DNA of 64,000 bases from Rhynchonema sp. JSB1_4 (Eukaryota; Nematoda; Chromadorea; Monhysterida; Xyalidae): the NCBI GenBank assembly GCA_030248065.1, contig JASAMV010003137.1, positions 1 through 64,000 of the forward strand. Reading direction: 5' to 3'. The notes beneath the pieces were generated by a model. It did not search any database and was not told the DNA's origin. It saw only the letters and a program-made list of their open reading frames with translations. Below, piece by piece: positions 33,546 to 45,314 of the stretch (the first letter of the stretch is position 1; every line of letters begins with the position of its first letter). The position numbers were made by a program, and so were the translations under genes.

Positions 33546-34671
33546 CCAGCAGAATGGGTGAGAAAATATGGTCAGTTCAACAAAAGATTAGCCCCTGACC
33601 TGGCTTGGGCACCTTCTCAATTTTTGTTCGGGACAGGGCCAGGGCCCATTGGATGACCCGCAAGATAACGTTTTCATCTGGTCGCAAATACACGACCATT
33701 TCATCTGTTCTTACTGTATATTAATTGCTGCGATTAACTGGTTATTGTCCACATGCGCACTGTATCTGTCTCCTTGCTGTGTCAGGCACTCAGGCACCAC
33801 CACGCATTATCCGCCAACCACAGAACACACACACACAACGCACGTGCAACATTCATTACTGCGTTGTTTCGTTTTGTTTGGTTTCAGCGCTTTGATTTGG
33901 CTGTTTCGGTCTGTTTTCAAGTGTAACCGGGAGCGCATTTGATTTAGAAGCAGTGCGAAACACTCTGAAACATGAACACGAGTTTCTAGTTCTTATTTGC
34001 TGATAGGAAAGCGCGGATGAACCTTAAAATAGTCAAATTGTTCTATTTTGGATCGATCCTCAGCCAAATGCATGCGTCGGATGCATCAAAAGCGCACATA
34101 CATATCTAGGCTTGGGCCTTGACTCAGGCTTAAAGTTAGGCTTGGGCTTAGGTTGAATACATGGCGTGGCATGCATAGCACTCGTAATCAGTGTTCCTGA
34201 TAAACGGCCCTAGGGGGAAGGCTGATGATGCGGATTCCGTTGAATCCGTTTTATTTTCAAATCTATAGCCTTCCCCCTGAGCCTCTGCTGCGGGGTGCAC
34301 TGATTACAATAGTAATCAGTCTTCCATCAGCCCTTTGTGCACATCTGGGTCGTGGTTAGGTTGATTAGATTGATTCGCTCATCAAATTGACCAATTTTTC
34401 TGAAAAACTTGGCTGTCAGGCGTGCAAAAATAACTACAGTAGCACTTCGCGCTGCGCGCCCACAGTCATGCATTTTGTTCAAAGCCCCAAACCCCAGAAA
34501 ACTAAAATGACTTTTTAAAAATGGGACAATCACTGGACAAAATGAGACTTTAGGGCAGTGATTAACGTATTATTGTATGTACTGTATGTACATATATGAT
34601 TGGCACCACATTTTTTTAAAATTACCCCTCGTGACAATGACGTGTGCCGTTATTCACGTTGGCATGTAAAA
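33546..34671. other. No gene recognised
   Basis: Unique, non-coding-looking sequence inside the 4.5-kb inverted structure. Near 34200-34280 a short inverted pair (GGGGGAAGGCTGATG / CAATAGTAATCAGTC region) is visible. Confidence 0.35.
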
Positions 34672-35426
34672 GAGAGCTGTTAAGTTGGCACAAATAGATT
34701 TTGCCGTATTTAAATAGCAAAAGAACCTCGTAATCGCTTAAAAGTTGATGGAAACGTATCTATCACATGTTTGCAAAATCCGGCACTTGCACAGCTGCCC
34801 ACAGATAAACAGCACAAGCAGACAACGCACGCCTGCCTGTCTGCTGTGCATGCAAGTGCGTGTGCAGATTCTTTGGGTGCGTCAGAGAATGCTCCTCTGT
34901 GGTTCACTATAGTGCGGGCGTAAACTTTTATCGACGGTTTCTAATGTACCAGACACTTTTACACTCAGCCGTAAACAAATTTGAGAAAAAAGCTAAAGAG
35001 ACAAAAATTGTGCATAATGAGACTTTTTGCCCTCACATCGATGAGTAGTCGTGTAACGATTCGTCACTTCACCATATTCATCGAGTTCATATTTACTAAT
35101 TGGGCAAATGCATAAATGCACCAGACGATTATCTCGCATTACAGCCCAAATTCATTGCTGTAGCCTAATGCACGGTCTGGATAAAGTAACTTTTGTTCTC
35201 ATTGGTAGGTGATTTTCTGAAAAATTAGAAAACCTCGGGTTACGGTAGTTGCAGGGACTGTTATGACAAAGTGAGTATGTGATGTGCTAGTACACGTGGG
35301 TAACTTAAGTTTAATCCCACAAATTCGAAAATCCACGAGATTCCTTATTTTGGCGCGCCCAGCACCCAAATGCTACAGGCAATGTTTCATATGGACCTAG
35401 TGGATGTGGAACTGAAGTTCCGTTAA

Positions 35427-37082
35427 AGGGCTCGGGACACAACCGAAGGAAGGGCAGCAGAGCGCAGTGTTATACATCGTTGGAAAGCACTGTGATAGCA
35501 TATGTCACGCACAAATGTTAAGCTCCTTAGAGATTCGCTATCTCTTGGTGGAGCGACTTTTCATTCCAGAAAAAAGTGAATTTTTTCACAACTGGAAAGG
35601 ACCGGTGCAGAAACTACAAATGAGTTGAAAGTCAAGTAACACGTGCATAGGATTACAACGGCTTCTGGATAACTTATCATGAGAACTTCAGTCGCTCAAA
35701 GCATTGCTTCACTCGGTGAGGGTGCGAAATGTTCCAAAAATCGGCCACATTTTTCGAAAACACAAGTTTGTCTCTAAATTTTGAGGCCGCGCTTTGTGTT
35801 GCAGAAATGAAAATGCATTAGAAAAATAGAGCATTTTCGAAAGTACCAGAAAATAAGGTTTTTAAATTTTAAAACACTTATATAGCGGCGTGACAGGCCG
35901 AAAAAGACCTAAAAATTGCTACTGAACTGCATAGTTGCATTCATTGACGGAAATGTGATGTAAATAAGCCACGCATTGCATTGCATTGAAAACGAGAAAG
36001 TCAGATAAACGCACAGTCCAACAATCTAGATGAGTTTCAAGACTTCAAACCCCATGGTCCGGCTGCTGCACCCATGCCAGCCTGAATAAGATATTTGGCT
36101 ATAAGTCGTTGCTGTTAAGAACTATTGCATATTTAATAGCATCAAACGATGTAGCTCTGAATTAGCTATCGAACGATGTATGACATGCCCATACTATCTC
36201 TTGTTATGGACAAGAAACGGTCAAAATTCCGAAATCGCACACGGTGACGTGACGGTTCATTCCAGAATCGTCAAAAAAGCAATTTTTTAACCACTGCCCT
36301 TAAGCGTAAGAATTTATTGGGGCTTGTTATATATCATTCGAAAGCTACTCCCGAGATACATTGTTTGGTGCTATCACATTTACGATAGCGGTTAACAATA
36401 AGCATTTATAGCTGAATATCATATTCAGGTTAGTATGGCTGCCCCGAGAGATCTGTAGACCTTGGGGCCTTCGGACCTTGATAGGTTGTTAAAACAGGCG
36501 TTTCTCTCATTTTTTTGTTTCGAATCCGATACAATCTGTGGCCTTTATGTGTCACAATTCTGGCGATGAATGTAACCACCTAATTTAGCGGCAATTTAAT
36601 GGATTTTTAGGCCTGTCACGGAGCCAGCCATGAGTTAAAAAATTTAAAAACCTTATTTTCTGGTACTTTCGACGATGCTCTATTTCCCCATTGCATTCTT
36701 ATTTCCGCAGCACTAAGCGTGGCCTCAAAATTTAGGGACAAACTTGTGTTCTCGAAAAATAAGGCCGATTTTTGCAACGTTTCGCACCCTCACCGTGTGA
36801 AGCAATGCTTTGAGCGACTGAAGTTGTGATGGTAAGCTATTAGAAAGCTGTTGTAATCCCAGCCATGGGTTACTTGACCTTCAAGTCATTTGTGGTTTCT
36901 GCACCGGTCGTTCCAATTTGTGCAAAAATTCACTTTTTTCTGGAACGAAAAGTCGCTCTACCAAGAGATAGCGAACCTCCAAGGGGCTTAAAATTTGTGC
37001 GTGACATAGGCTGTCGGAATGCTTTCCAACGGTGTGTAACAATATGTCCTGCTACCCTTCCTTCGGTTATGTCCCGAGCCCT
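35427..37082. mobile_element. 1.66-kb palindromic element flanked by TTAA
   Basis: Ends AGGGCTCGGGACACAACCGA and TTCGGTTATGTCCCGAGCCCT, flanked by TTAA at 35423-35426 and 37083-37086. The arms run inward about 480 bp (AAGTCGCTCTACCAAGAGAT pairs with its complement). TTAA duplications are the hallmark of piggyBac. No transposase frame is present. Confidence 0.75.
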
Positions 37083-37109
37083 TTAAAGGGTCGCCGCCAT
37101 ATATGTGCG

Positions 37110-37320
37110 ACCGAAACCAATCTCAATGGGACTTGGCACCGTAAGTGGGCTTGGTTCAAAACACTCACGGCCAAAAAATTTTGCCCATATTAGCTCCCTG
37201 TCTGAGCCAGGAGGGCGGAAAGGTAAACAATTTTGACCCTACCTCAGCACCTTGAAATTAAAATATCGATATGTTTGGCATGTTCTCAGTGGGCAGTTTG
37301 TTTCATTGGACAGTGGACAT
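37110..37320. repeat. Dispersed repeat R2, copy 2
   Basis: Matches 18865-19110 (CAATGGGACTTGGCACCGTA, GGTTCAAAACACTCACGG). Confidence 0.6.
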
Positions 37321-37329
37321 TGCAGTGGA

Positions 37330-37780
37330 CAAATCTTTCATAAACGCCTTGGCACTAACTTAGAACCACATTCACTTTTTTGGCACTACCACAGCTAGCG
37401 CTATGTTACCAAAACCACATAAACTTTCGAAAAAAATTTCCGTTGTTTTTTGGGCCACATAGAAAGCACACAGAGTTTTTATATAAAGCAGGCAAAAGAG
37501 CCCGTATACCATGCTATTCAAGCGATCAATGACCAATATTCCACCGCTGTTAAGTTTCGATAAAAGCTCGCTCAACTGTGGTGAGCGTCAACTTTTTTGC
37601 CTTTTTATGGGGACCCAAGCACACTTCATGTCTCATATCTTCCTTCTTAACAACAGTGTACCGAGCTGCACGCCAGATAGTAAAAAGTACGACGAATTTT
37701 ACACAACATTCACAATCTCAACAAATTTTTGCTTTCGTCATATTTTTAGCATACTTACAGTTGTGACGGAATTATGGCAT
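37330..37780. repeat. Dispersed repeat R5, copy 1
   Basis: Shares with 60415-60930 the phrases AACGCC-TG, TTAGAACCA-ATTCAC, GAAAGCACACAGAG and AGCTCGCTCAACTGTGGTGA. At 60.4 kb the same sequence lies in an element with inverted ends, so this is a relic of that element. Confidence 0.6.
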
Positions 37781-37805
37781 TTACTTGCATTGGTTAACGA
37801 CTGAC

Positions 37806-37964
37806 CGCGGCGGAGATCACGACACATTGGTCCGTCCCTTCGTCGTACGACCCGACATATTTTGGCGCGGGAAGAAAGTTGCTTTCGAGGTTGGTCTCGC
37901 CCTGAATGCCCAGCTTCGTGGCTGCTTCCATGATGCACTTGACGTATACAGGTTCGATTGTAAT
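37806..37964 (-). CDS. Isolated exon of an unknown or Lon-like gene
   Basis: Minus-strand exon 37964-37806, 53 codons, between a strong acceptor (TTTCTTTCCAG) and a donor (GCG|GTCAGT), or reading on to a stop at 37794. It contains VKCIMEAATKLGIQGETNLE and APKYVGSYDEGTDQCVVISA. Both ends are phase 0, the same phase as the donor of the exon at 48637, so it could continue that gene across an 11-kb, transposon-filled intron. Family is not recognised from this exon alone. Confidence 0.35.
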
Positions 37965-38132
37965 CTGGAAAGAAAAGAGAAACATTGTATAATGCATTAC
38001 ATTGAATGAGCACAAACGGGGGTCACTGTGATTGTTGCGAGCTTAGCATTTACAGTTGTGAAATTTTGCAAAAAGAAGGAAAATAAGCAGATTTTTCATT
38101 TATGGCAAAAAATTGACGGGTGTGGGGACGAC

Positions 38133-38560
38133 CAAGGTTAGGTTAAAAAAGTTAAAAAATTTTCCTAAAAATCATTTTTTTACAAAAAAAACTCGTCACT
38201 TTATCGGCTTTTAAAGATTAGAGAAGTAGATCCAAAGCACACCCGCCTATACTGTAAGTTCACTTTCTTACTCTTCGACAACATATTCATTTTCCCCTTT
38301 TTTCTTGATAAAAATGCATATTTTTGTGCATGTTCTTCGGCTTGTTTTTTTTTAATTTGCCAGTTACAGTATTTACACTTTCCCGTGTTCGTTCTTTCAG
38401 CCTGTTTTGTGTGGTTTTCCGTAATAATTTCTGGTGCATGTAAAAAATGTTCCTCTTTCAGGCCTGGTACTTTTTCACAATCGCCAGGTTGTTTTTTGGG
38501 GTAACCTTTCACTTTCTTGACTGTTTCCTTTTGCTCCCTGTTTGTTGAAACCACTCATTG
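38133..38560 (-). pseudogene. hAT family C end with remains of a BED-finger transposase
   Basis: CAAGGTTAGGTTAAAAAAG at 38133 is a worn family C terminus. The minus-strand frame 38554-38201 (117 aa) contains TGKCKYCNWQIKKKQAEEHA followed by QKYAF, a C-x2-C...H pattern of a BED zinc finger as found at the N-terminus of hAT transposases. The short family C elements carry the same DNA with the frame destroyed. This is the nearest thing to an autonomous parent in the window; the catalytic region is missing. Confidence 0.5.
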
Positions 38561-38945
38561 TAGTTAGCCATCTTGCTTTTGTGTACCTACAGTATACCTG
38601 CGCCACAACCATTCTTCATGGTTTTTGTAATGTGGCTGTCTGATAATGATGCGTAATTCATGTGTTCCAATTGTGTTCCTATTATTGTTGTGGTATATTT
38701 TCTTGTGTGTCGTGCAGTGTTCGAACGGGATTCATTTTTAATCCCGGGGTCGGAACATCCCCGGAGCGGAAACTTTGTCTCATTTGTTGCCAACCATGAC
38801 AACATTTCGTCGAAAAACTGAGCCCTTCGTTCGATGCAACTTTGTGTAACCGTTCAGTTCTAGCTCGACTTGTTCGAGATTGGTGGTGCTTGCTGTTTCA
38901 TCACGCAAATAACGCAAACGGAGTGCAGCATTTCCTACCTCTTAC

Positions 38946-39869
38946 CAGTGGTTTTTTTAAAAAAAATTCGTTCCAAAAGTTAAAAAAATTTTTTTTATTA
39001 TTTCTAAATTCGAAAATTTCTCTATTTTTTTGCTCTAAAGTGCTATTTTTTGCATAAAAATTGCTACCGTTGACATCACCTGACCCTACCGTGGGTGTAT
39101 TGGGTGTCATAATCGTTGTTTTGTGGCATCTAGACATAGTTCACACACTCACATGGCCTCTCATATGGTTACACATGTACATGTGACTGGCTGGGCATGC
39201 ATTTATCCATGCAACAGACCCGAAAGCAGTGATTCGGTGTGTTATTCACTCTATATTTACACTGTTTGTCGCATATTTGCAATGGTCGCGTACCAAGAGG
39301 CAATAGTTTCACCCAAATTTGCCGTCTTGGGTGTCACAAAGCCACACGAAGGCACCCACACCACGTGGGGGAAGTGTACGGGTGTGTATTGGTTGCACAA
39401 TGACTTTATAAGAATTGGTCAAATTGTTTTCCTGAATCGTAAAGAGGGAAAGTGACGGAGTGGTGACGTTGCTTTGCGTGATCGCATACAAAGCATGTAG
39501 TAAAGAGAATGTTTCAGACCTGCGCCAGCGTGGTTGATCTGCTATATTATTTTCAGATAAAAACTTTTTGTGAGAATCACAAATAGCACAGTGGTTAAGA
39601 GTGGCTGAACTTGAAAATCAGGATTGATTTGATGAATTCTTATATGGTCATTGTGCGACCAATACCTGACTACTGTTGGTACTCATTGACCGTTGTTTAG
39701 TATTGTTCTCGTGTCGTCAGTACTTTATATGCACTTACCACACGTTATGGAAGAAAAATGCCACTATTTTTTGCTTTAGCGCTCTTTTTTTTCGTTTCGG
39801 GCAGTTTTTGGCTGGAATAAAAAAAAATTTAAAATGGGGTTTGAATAAAATTTTTTTTATTAACCACTG
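38946..39869. mobile_element. hAT element, family D, with mariner-type insertion
   Basis: Ends CAGTGGTTTTTTTAAAAAA and TTTTATTAACCACTG, with duplication CCTCTTAC at 38938-38945 and 39870-39877. Length is 924 bp including the 274-bp insertion. Confidence 0.93.
39389..39662. mobile_element. Mariner-type MITE, family M, complete
   Basis: Ends TTGGTTGCACAATGACTTTA and TGGTCATTGTGCGACCAA, flanked by TA at 39387-39388 and 39663-39664. The family D copy at 15194 has the empty site with a single TA. Length is 274 bp. TA duplication indicates Tc1/mariner mobilisation. Confidence 0.9.
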
Positions 39870-39919
39870 CCTCTTACAACAGCTTGGCGAATTATGATAG
39901 CATAACTTTTTAATTTCTG

Positions 39920-40060
39920 TTCTCAAACTTTAATCCCGATCCCGGTACTTTTTTGCGGAATCGGCATCGGGATCGGGATTGACTTTTTAAAAATGACAGG
40001 ATCGGGATCGGGATCGGAAAAAGGGCCCGGGATCCCGGGATCGGGATCGGGATCCCGTTC
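39920..40060 (+). repeat. GATCGG hexamer repeats in inverted arrangement
   Basis: AATCCCGATCCCGG at 39932 faces several GATCGGGATCGGGAT units at 39965-40055, so the stretch can fold. It abuts the 5' edge of the LINE. Confidence 0.7.
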
Positions 40061-40074
40061 GAACACTGGTGTCG

Positions 40075-40934
40075 TGTGCCAAACGGTTCTATTACCAATT
40101 CAATCATGCAATGCCAAATTCAATTCGCGGCAAGTACTTGTTGCTGCCCATCTGAATACCGAACAACCGGACATTTTCGCAATCCAAGAACTCAAAATTT
40201 CGGACAAAACACCTGGTAGTTTCAATGTCAACGGCTACCATCTATTCACTGCAAATCAAAATGAGAACGGCGGCGGGGTTGGTCCGTACGTCAAGCGCGA
40301 ACTCAGTCAGTATCGAATCGTCACTCCACCGCTCCAAAACGACACCGAACTTATCGCGATCTCGTACCAAGTTGGCAATCATTCGTGCGCTGTGGTGGTG
40401 GTGTGCAGGTCGAAGGCAAAGTGCAAACCGGACGATTTTGTGGACGAGCTGACCAAACTTCTGGGCAATCTATCAGGAAAGTTTAATGTTTTGTCCGTTT
40501 GTGGCGATGTGAATCTCTGTGCCCTCAAGCCAGAATTCACCAAACTATCTGTTCCACTCTCTGTATATGGTCTAACAGAAATAGTATCCCAAGCAACCCA
40601 CAACGGCAGACTGATAGATGTGATGTTCATGCCTACGAACATTACCCATCAGTCTGAAGTTCTCCCTGGCCACGAAATAACCCCAGTTGCGTTCAATCTT
40701 TCATCTCAGACCCGTTCCACAGACGACCGTCGATACGGCTGGCTGTACAAACGTGCTGATTGGGACCTCTTCCGTGCGCTGCTGGTCCGTAACAATCTGA
40801 CAAGGCCGGTCATGGAGTCACTGGATGTGCATGCAGCGTGGGACGCCATGTCTACAGCCATTCTTGACTATGCCAATAGCGCCGTCCCCATTGGTTCGGA
40901 AAACGCATATGAAACCAAGACCAGCCGTGGATGA
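40075..40934 (+). pseudogene. LINE AP-endonuclease domain
   Basis: An open frame of about 285 residues shows the APE order: NTEQPDIFAIQELKI (the catalytic Glu block), NENGGGVGPYVK, VLSVCGDVNLC (the 'GDxN' block) and GRLIDVMF (Asp block). The final H-containing 'SDH' block is present only as GHEITPVAF, suggesting decay or divergence. In LINEs this enzyme nicks target DNA to prime reverse transcription. The frame ends at 40934 and resumes one base out of phase at 41020 (CYNLRRTVRKEVRQVQAHPK). Confidence 0.7.
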
Positions 40935-41277
40935 CCAACAAGATCAAACGTTTGTAGAAGGCAAAAAGGAAAGTTCATAGGAAAGGAAACAGACTGGTGA
41001 CAAAACGCTCTGTCACAAATGCTACAACCTGCGTCGGACTGTCCGAAAGGAAGTCAGACAGGTACAGGCACATCCCAAACAACTCTGGCGAAGTTTTCAT
41101 GACTACACGGGCAAACGGGCGTCTGAGTTGCCGCCACTCCAGACTGATGATGGTGAGTTGGTTGCGGACAGTCAGGGTAAAGCAGAGCAGCTTGCAACCT
41201 ACTTCCGCAGTGTCCGGAACACCAATGGTCCCAAGTTGGTGTCCAATACAGACATCACATTTGACCCGCGCACCAGT

Positions 41278-42236
41278 CAGTGGTTATTAAAAATAATTTG
41301 TTAAAAAAATTTTGTTGTTGTGTGTCTTTGAGAGACGAACAGCACCAAGTGACAATACACAGAATGTTATTGCGACAACCGGTTCCTATCTCTCTTTTTG
41401 TTGATTTTAGCCCTGACGAGGACACTATTGAGTGTCGAAAATTCGGCAATATATTCTGTGTATTGTGATTTGGTGCTGTTCGTCTCTCAAAGACACACAA
41501 CAACATGATTGCATTACGGCACTGCCATCCCGGCAACACCAAAGTTATAAAAAATTTTAAAAAAATTCGCTCCAAAAGTTAAAATTTTTTTTATTATGTT
41601 AAAATTCGAAAATTTCTCTTTTTTGCTCTAAAAGTGCTATTTTTTGCATAAAAATTGCTACTGTTGACATCACCTGACCTTGCCGCTACCACGGGTGTAT
41701 TGGGTGCCATAATCGTTGTTTTGTGGCATCTAGACATAGTGCACACACTCACAGGGCCTCTCATATGACTACACACGTTCATGTGACTGGGTGGGCATTT
41801 ATTTATCCATGCCCCAGACACGAAAGCGGTGATTCGATGTAATGTTCACTCTAATTTAACACTATGTGCAGCTTATTTGCATTGGTCGTGTACCTAGACG
41901 CAATAATTTCACCAAAAATTCCCATCTCGAATATCAGAAAGCCATACCATCACACCCGCACCAAATGGGGAAGGGTACGGGTGTGTACGTGACTACGGTT
42001 GGTACTTATCGACCATTTGATAGTATGGTTTTTCTATCACCTGTGCTTTATATGCACTTGGAACACATTATGTAACAAAAATACCCCTATTTTGTACTTG
42101 AGCGCTCATTTTTGCCTGGATTTTGCCGATTCTGGATTTCATTTTGGGCAGATTTTGCCTGGAATGAAAAGAATTTTAAATTAAAAAATTTTTTTAAAAA
42201 TGGGGCTCGAGCAAAATTCTTTTTTATTAACCACTG
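41278..42236. mobile_element. hAT element, family D, without matching target duplication
   Basis: Ends CAGTGGTTATTAAAAA and TTTTTTATTAACCACTG, internal sequence as in the other family D copies. The flanks GCACCAGT and CCGTGCAC differ. Loss of the LINE middle together with absent duplication suggests a deletion at the right edge. Confidence 0.8.
41313..41506. mobile_element. Small foldback insertion inside the family D element
   Basis: Arms of about 52 bp (TTGTTGTGTGTCTTTGAGAG and its complement) around a 90-bp loop. The stretch replaces continuous family D sequence, so it arrived later. Confidence 0.7.
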
Positions 42237-42402
42237 CCGTGCACCTCACTAATGTTTCAACCATCGTTTTCAAGCTCAAACGTTTGAGCATCGATACTTT
42301 TCTAATTTTTAAAAGCCGAAAAAGCGGCGAACTTTTTTTTTAAAAAAAGTGTTTGTTAAATTTTAACGTTTTTTTAACCCAACTCTAGTTCCAACACTGA
42401 AA

Positions 42403-43104
42403 TTGAGCCTGAAATTGTCTGATTGCACTGAAATTGTATTGTTTGCCGATGATCTTATTTCGATTCATGTGATGCTTACCGATCAACGCTGCGCTCATTT
42501 GCAGGCAGATGTGAACTCAATCACCGAGCATTTTTCATCAAAACTAATCACAATCAATCCCAACAAAACCAAATTCCAACATTTCACTCGGTCGAGTCCA
42601 CTTCTGGATCTGACTGCTCCCACTATTACTGTCAATGCTGAACCTGGCACTGTTGTGCAATCACATAGACAATCACATAGATATCTTGGTGCTGTTATTG
42701 ATTCCAAATTTGATATGTCTGATCACGCTGCTATTACTTGTGCTGGTGTGAAACGTAATTCTGGATATTTGAATCGGGTGTTGCTTCGTGATGTTTCATT
42801 GAATGTGCGTCGATCTTTCTGTACTACATTGCTGCAATCTGTTCTCTTGTATGCCATTGAAGCCGTATATCCGACCCATAATCGTGATCGTGATTTGTTT
42901 GAGCGAACTCAAAAGTGCTGTATTCGTTTGTTTCGCGGTAATTGGAATCGTGATGTTGATTATTCTACCCTTCTTGATTTTTTGCGTTCGTGCTATCAGC
43001 TCAATTGTATTCTCTACGCGTATGAAATTGATGCACATGTATGTCTCTGGTTTCCGTCATTTTCCTGTTGGTTTTATTGTGCTGAAAACTACCGTGTCAG
43101 GTAG
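42403..43104 (+). pseudogene. LINE reverse-transcriptase C-terminal part
   Basis: The open frame holds the catalytic block IVLFADDLISIHV, then INPNKTKFQHF, HRYLGAVIDSKFDM and a thumb-like region (LLQSVLLYAIEAVYP), the expected order after the polymerase active site. It starts mid-domain: nothing upstream of FADD is in phase, because a family C hAT remnant ending AACCCAACTCTAG lies at 42240-42390. A frame break near 43060 moves the remaining C-terminal residues (LCNLCQQNCK) to another phase. Confidence 0.75.
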
Positions 43105-43464
43105 CAAAAGTTCTCGCTCCAATCATTCTCCTGCTGTTGTGGTACCGAGATGCAAATATTCCGTTTTGCCCTCTTCACCTCTTGAATTTATATCCAATGT
43201 GTGCAATTGTTTGCCTGCTGATATTGTGTGTTGTGTCCAAGTTTTCGAAATTTTGTAAATGGGTGTCCAGCGATGAAGGTGTACTGTATGTGGAAGAAAA
43301 GTCGAAACTGCACAACGTTCAAATTGTATTGTGGTGTAGCGTGTACATATTATTGTGTATGCCTGTTGTGGAAAGTTGTCATTATTATATTATTGCATTA
43401 CTTTTCACGCAAGTGTACCACAGCTCTTTGTGTAATTTGTGTCAGCAAAATTGTAAAACCTAGG

Positions 43465-45058
43465 CAGGGTTGAAAAAAAATTTTAATTAACGAGCTTATT
43501 TTTTAAATTTTTCTTTGATTTTTTGACGAAATTTTTTGTTAGAAGAAGTGTTGCAAACGACGCTTCAGGATGAATGAAATCGACACAACATATTTCTCAA
43601 AAATTGAAAAATTTCGTCCTGAGACCCAGCTTGTGTGGTGACACCCGGTAGTATTGTGCAGATTCTATGGTCTCCGACCAGTCTGAGGTTGATGTTGACT
43701 AACGATGTTACTCCAGTGTAGTGTAGCATGCCGTACAACGTATTTTAATGCATCTAATTTTTTATTATTTCTGAGCTCCATCAGCATAGGTTTGCTACAA
43801 AGGAGGGATCACAGCATCAGGGTTGGGCAAAAAAAATTTTTTTTAAAAAAAAGGTATTTGAAAAAATTTTTTTGTTTAAAAAAAATTTTTTTTTTAAAAA
43901 TTTCGGGGGAACAAAATGTTCTAAAACGTCCAAAAATGGCCTTTTTGGGGGTTATTTTTTGTCATTTTTTCTCAAGGGTCGAAAAATTTTCTTCACAAAA
44001 TCACCTTTGGGGCATGTATTTGGTACCTAAGATACCCCAAATGATGTTATTATACCTTCCCTTGATACATGGGACACAGTATGCATGTGCCTACATGGTA
44101 CTTCGATGTCATACCCCATCAGGTCGGTCATATACGACTGATTCAGCTGCCCGACAAGTGTTTCTGCAGCTTATATTCTCAATTCTGTGTGGTTTATGAG
44201 TGAATCTTGCTTATTCGGCCACAAACTGTTGTGTCCGATACCACAGAGCAGCAATCATCGGTCCATATCAAGCACAGACTGTTGGATCGTACCGAAATGA
44301 CGTAAACACCCTTGATAAGTGATGCAAACCAAGTCACAAAAGTGACTTGTCAATTAAAGTTGCATTTTTTCGCGATTTTGCGCGTTTTTTAGGCAAATTT
44401 GGTAAAATTTCCCCGAATCTCAGACTTTTAAAAAAAAATTTAAAAAAAAAATTTTTTTTAAAAAAAACTTGTTTAAAAAAAATTTTTTTTCCAACCCTGC
44501 ACAGCATACAGTAATCCAATGACTGACAATTTAGTGCTCAGGGATTTCTCCTAAGTTACCGTAAAGTCAAAAGGACTTATCACCGTCAGTAACAGAATCG
44601 CAGTCAATCTCAGGAAGCCATGGCTCTATTTAAGTGCGCTCCTGTCGCTCCACATTCAAATTGCTTCGAAGCTTCGGTTCGGGCCATAAAGGGTCCGGTG
44701 CGGCAGGCAACCATGTTTGCGCGGAATGCATCTAATGCTGTATACGTGATATACGACAACCAAAATATCGATTACAGCCCAAATCTTGCGTGTCAGATCG
44801 ACTTTGAGCTCCCGTTTTTGCACCATATATACAGTAGCATCCCTCCGATCCCTATACGGATTTGGGGACAATATAGGGCGCCGTAGGCGCGATTTTGGAA
44901 AAATTGTCCCGTCCACAGAAAAAGGTGCCAATTTTTTGCCTCGAAAAAGGCCATTTTTGGACATTTCAGCCCATTTTGGGCAACTTTTTTATTAAAAAAA
45001 GCAAAATCTGAGTTTCAAAAAATTTTTTTTAATTAACAACTTTTTTGAATCAACCCTC
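43465..45058. mobile_element. hAT element, family E, with nested family A copy
   Basis: Left end CAGGGTTGAAAAAAAATTTT, right end AAAAAAGTTGATTCAACCCT-type (GAATCAACCCTC). Flanks AACCTAGG and CACCTGGG match at 6 of 8. A reading frame with YDNQNIDYSPNLACQIDF (44755-44810) is shared with the relic at 55.8-55.9 kb. Confidence 0.7.
43818..44499. mobile_element. Non-autonomous hAT element, family A
   Basis: Ends CAGGGTTGGGCAAAAAAAAT and TTTTTTTTCCAACCCTG, with duplication CACAGCAT at 43810-43817 and 44500-44507. Over 90% identical by eye to 9515-10180. Length is 682 bp. Confidence 0.93.
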
Positions 45059-45179
45059 CACCTGGGCATTCATTATTACTGTCACGCCTCGAGCGGTTGT
45101 TGATGTTTACCCTTTTCGTGTCTGAAACCAAATAAAGTACGACTACTACTACAGTGACACGCCTTTTTTCTTTCATAGC

Positions 45180-45310
45180 ACAACTTACGAATGGTGGACA
45201 GACTATCCCCACACAATAATTGTCATGTTATCGGGCTCATCGTAGAAAAATATCACCTCGCAGGTGCCCTTTTGTAAACACACAATCGGTATTCCTATAT
45301 TCTCAAGTAT
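45180..45310. repeat. Dispersed repeat shared with the hAT at 10408
   Basis: GGTGGACAGACTATCCCCA through TATTCCTATATTCTCAAGT matches 10968-11098. Confidence 0.65.
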
Positions 45311-45314
45311 AGCC

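Larger units (their letters stand above)
30845..35392. mobile_element. 4.5-kb element or inverted duplication with about 700-bp arms
   Basis: Left arm 30845-32085 (interrupted by the hAT at 31357) is the inverse of right arm 34672-35392 (CATATGAAAC outer ends; GCCAACTTAACAGCTCTC near the inner ends). The 2.6-kb centre has no transposase frame. It is either a foldback-type transposon or an inverted duplication. No clear target duplication is seen at the outer ends. Confidence 0.65.
40060..45150 (+). mobile_element. LINE-type retrotransposon, broken by nested hAT elements
   Basis: Order along the plus strand: endonuclease domain (about 40075-40930), linker in another frame (41020-41277), gap filled by hAT family D and a family C remnant (41278-42390), reverse-transcriptase part (42400-43460), then hAT family E with nested family A (43465-45058) and a 3' tail with AAATAAAG and ACTACTACTAC at about 45135. 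The middle of the reverse transcriptase, including palm blocks before FADD, is lost. It is therefore a dead copy. Confidence 0.7.

Noticed and set aside
34100..34165. Nematode-type telomere repeat (TTAGGC words)
   Set aside because: Only one or two units, in a degenerate GGCTTGGGC phrase, with no tandem run.
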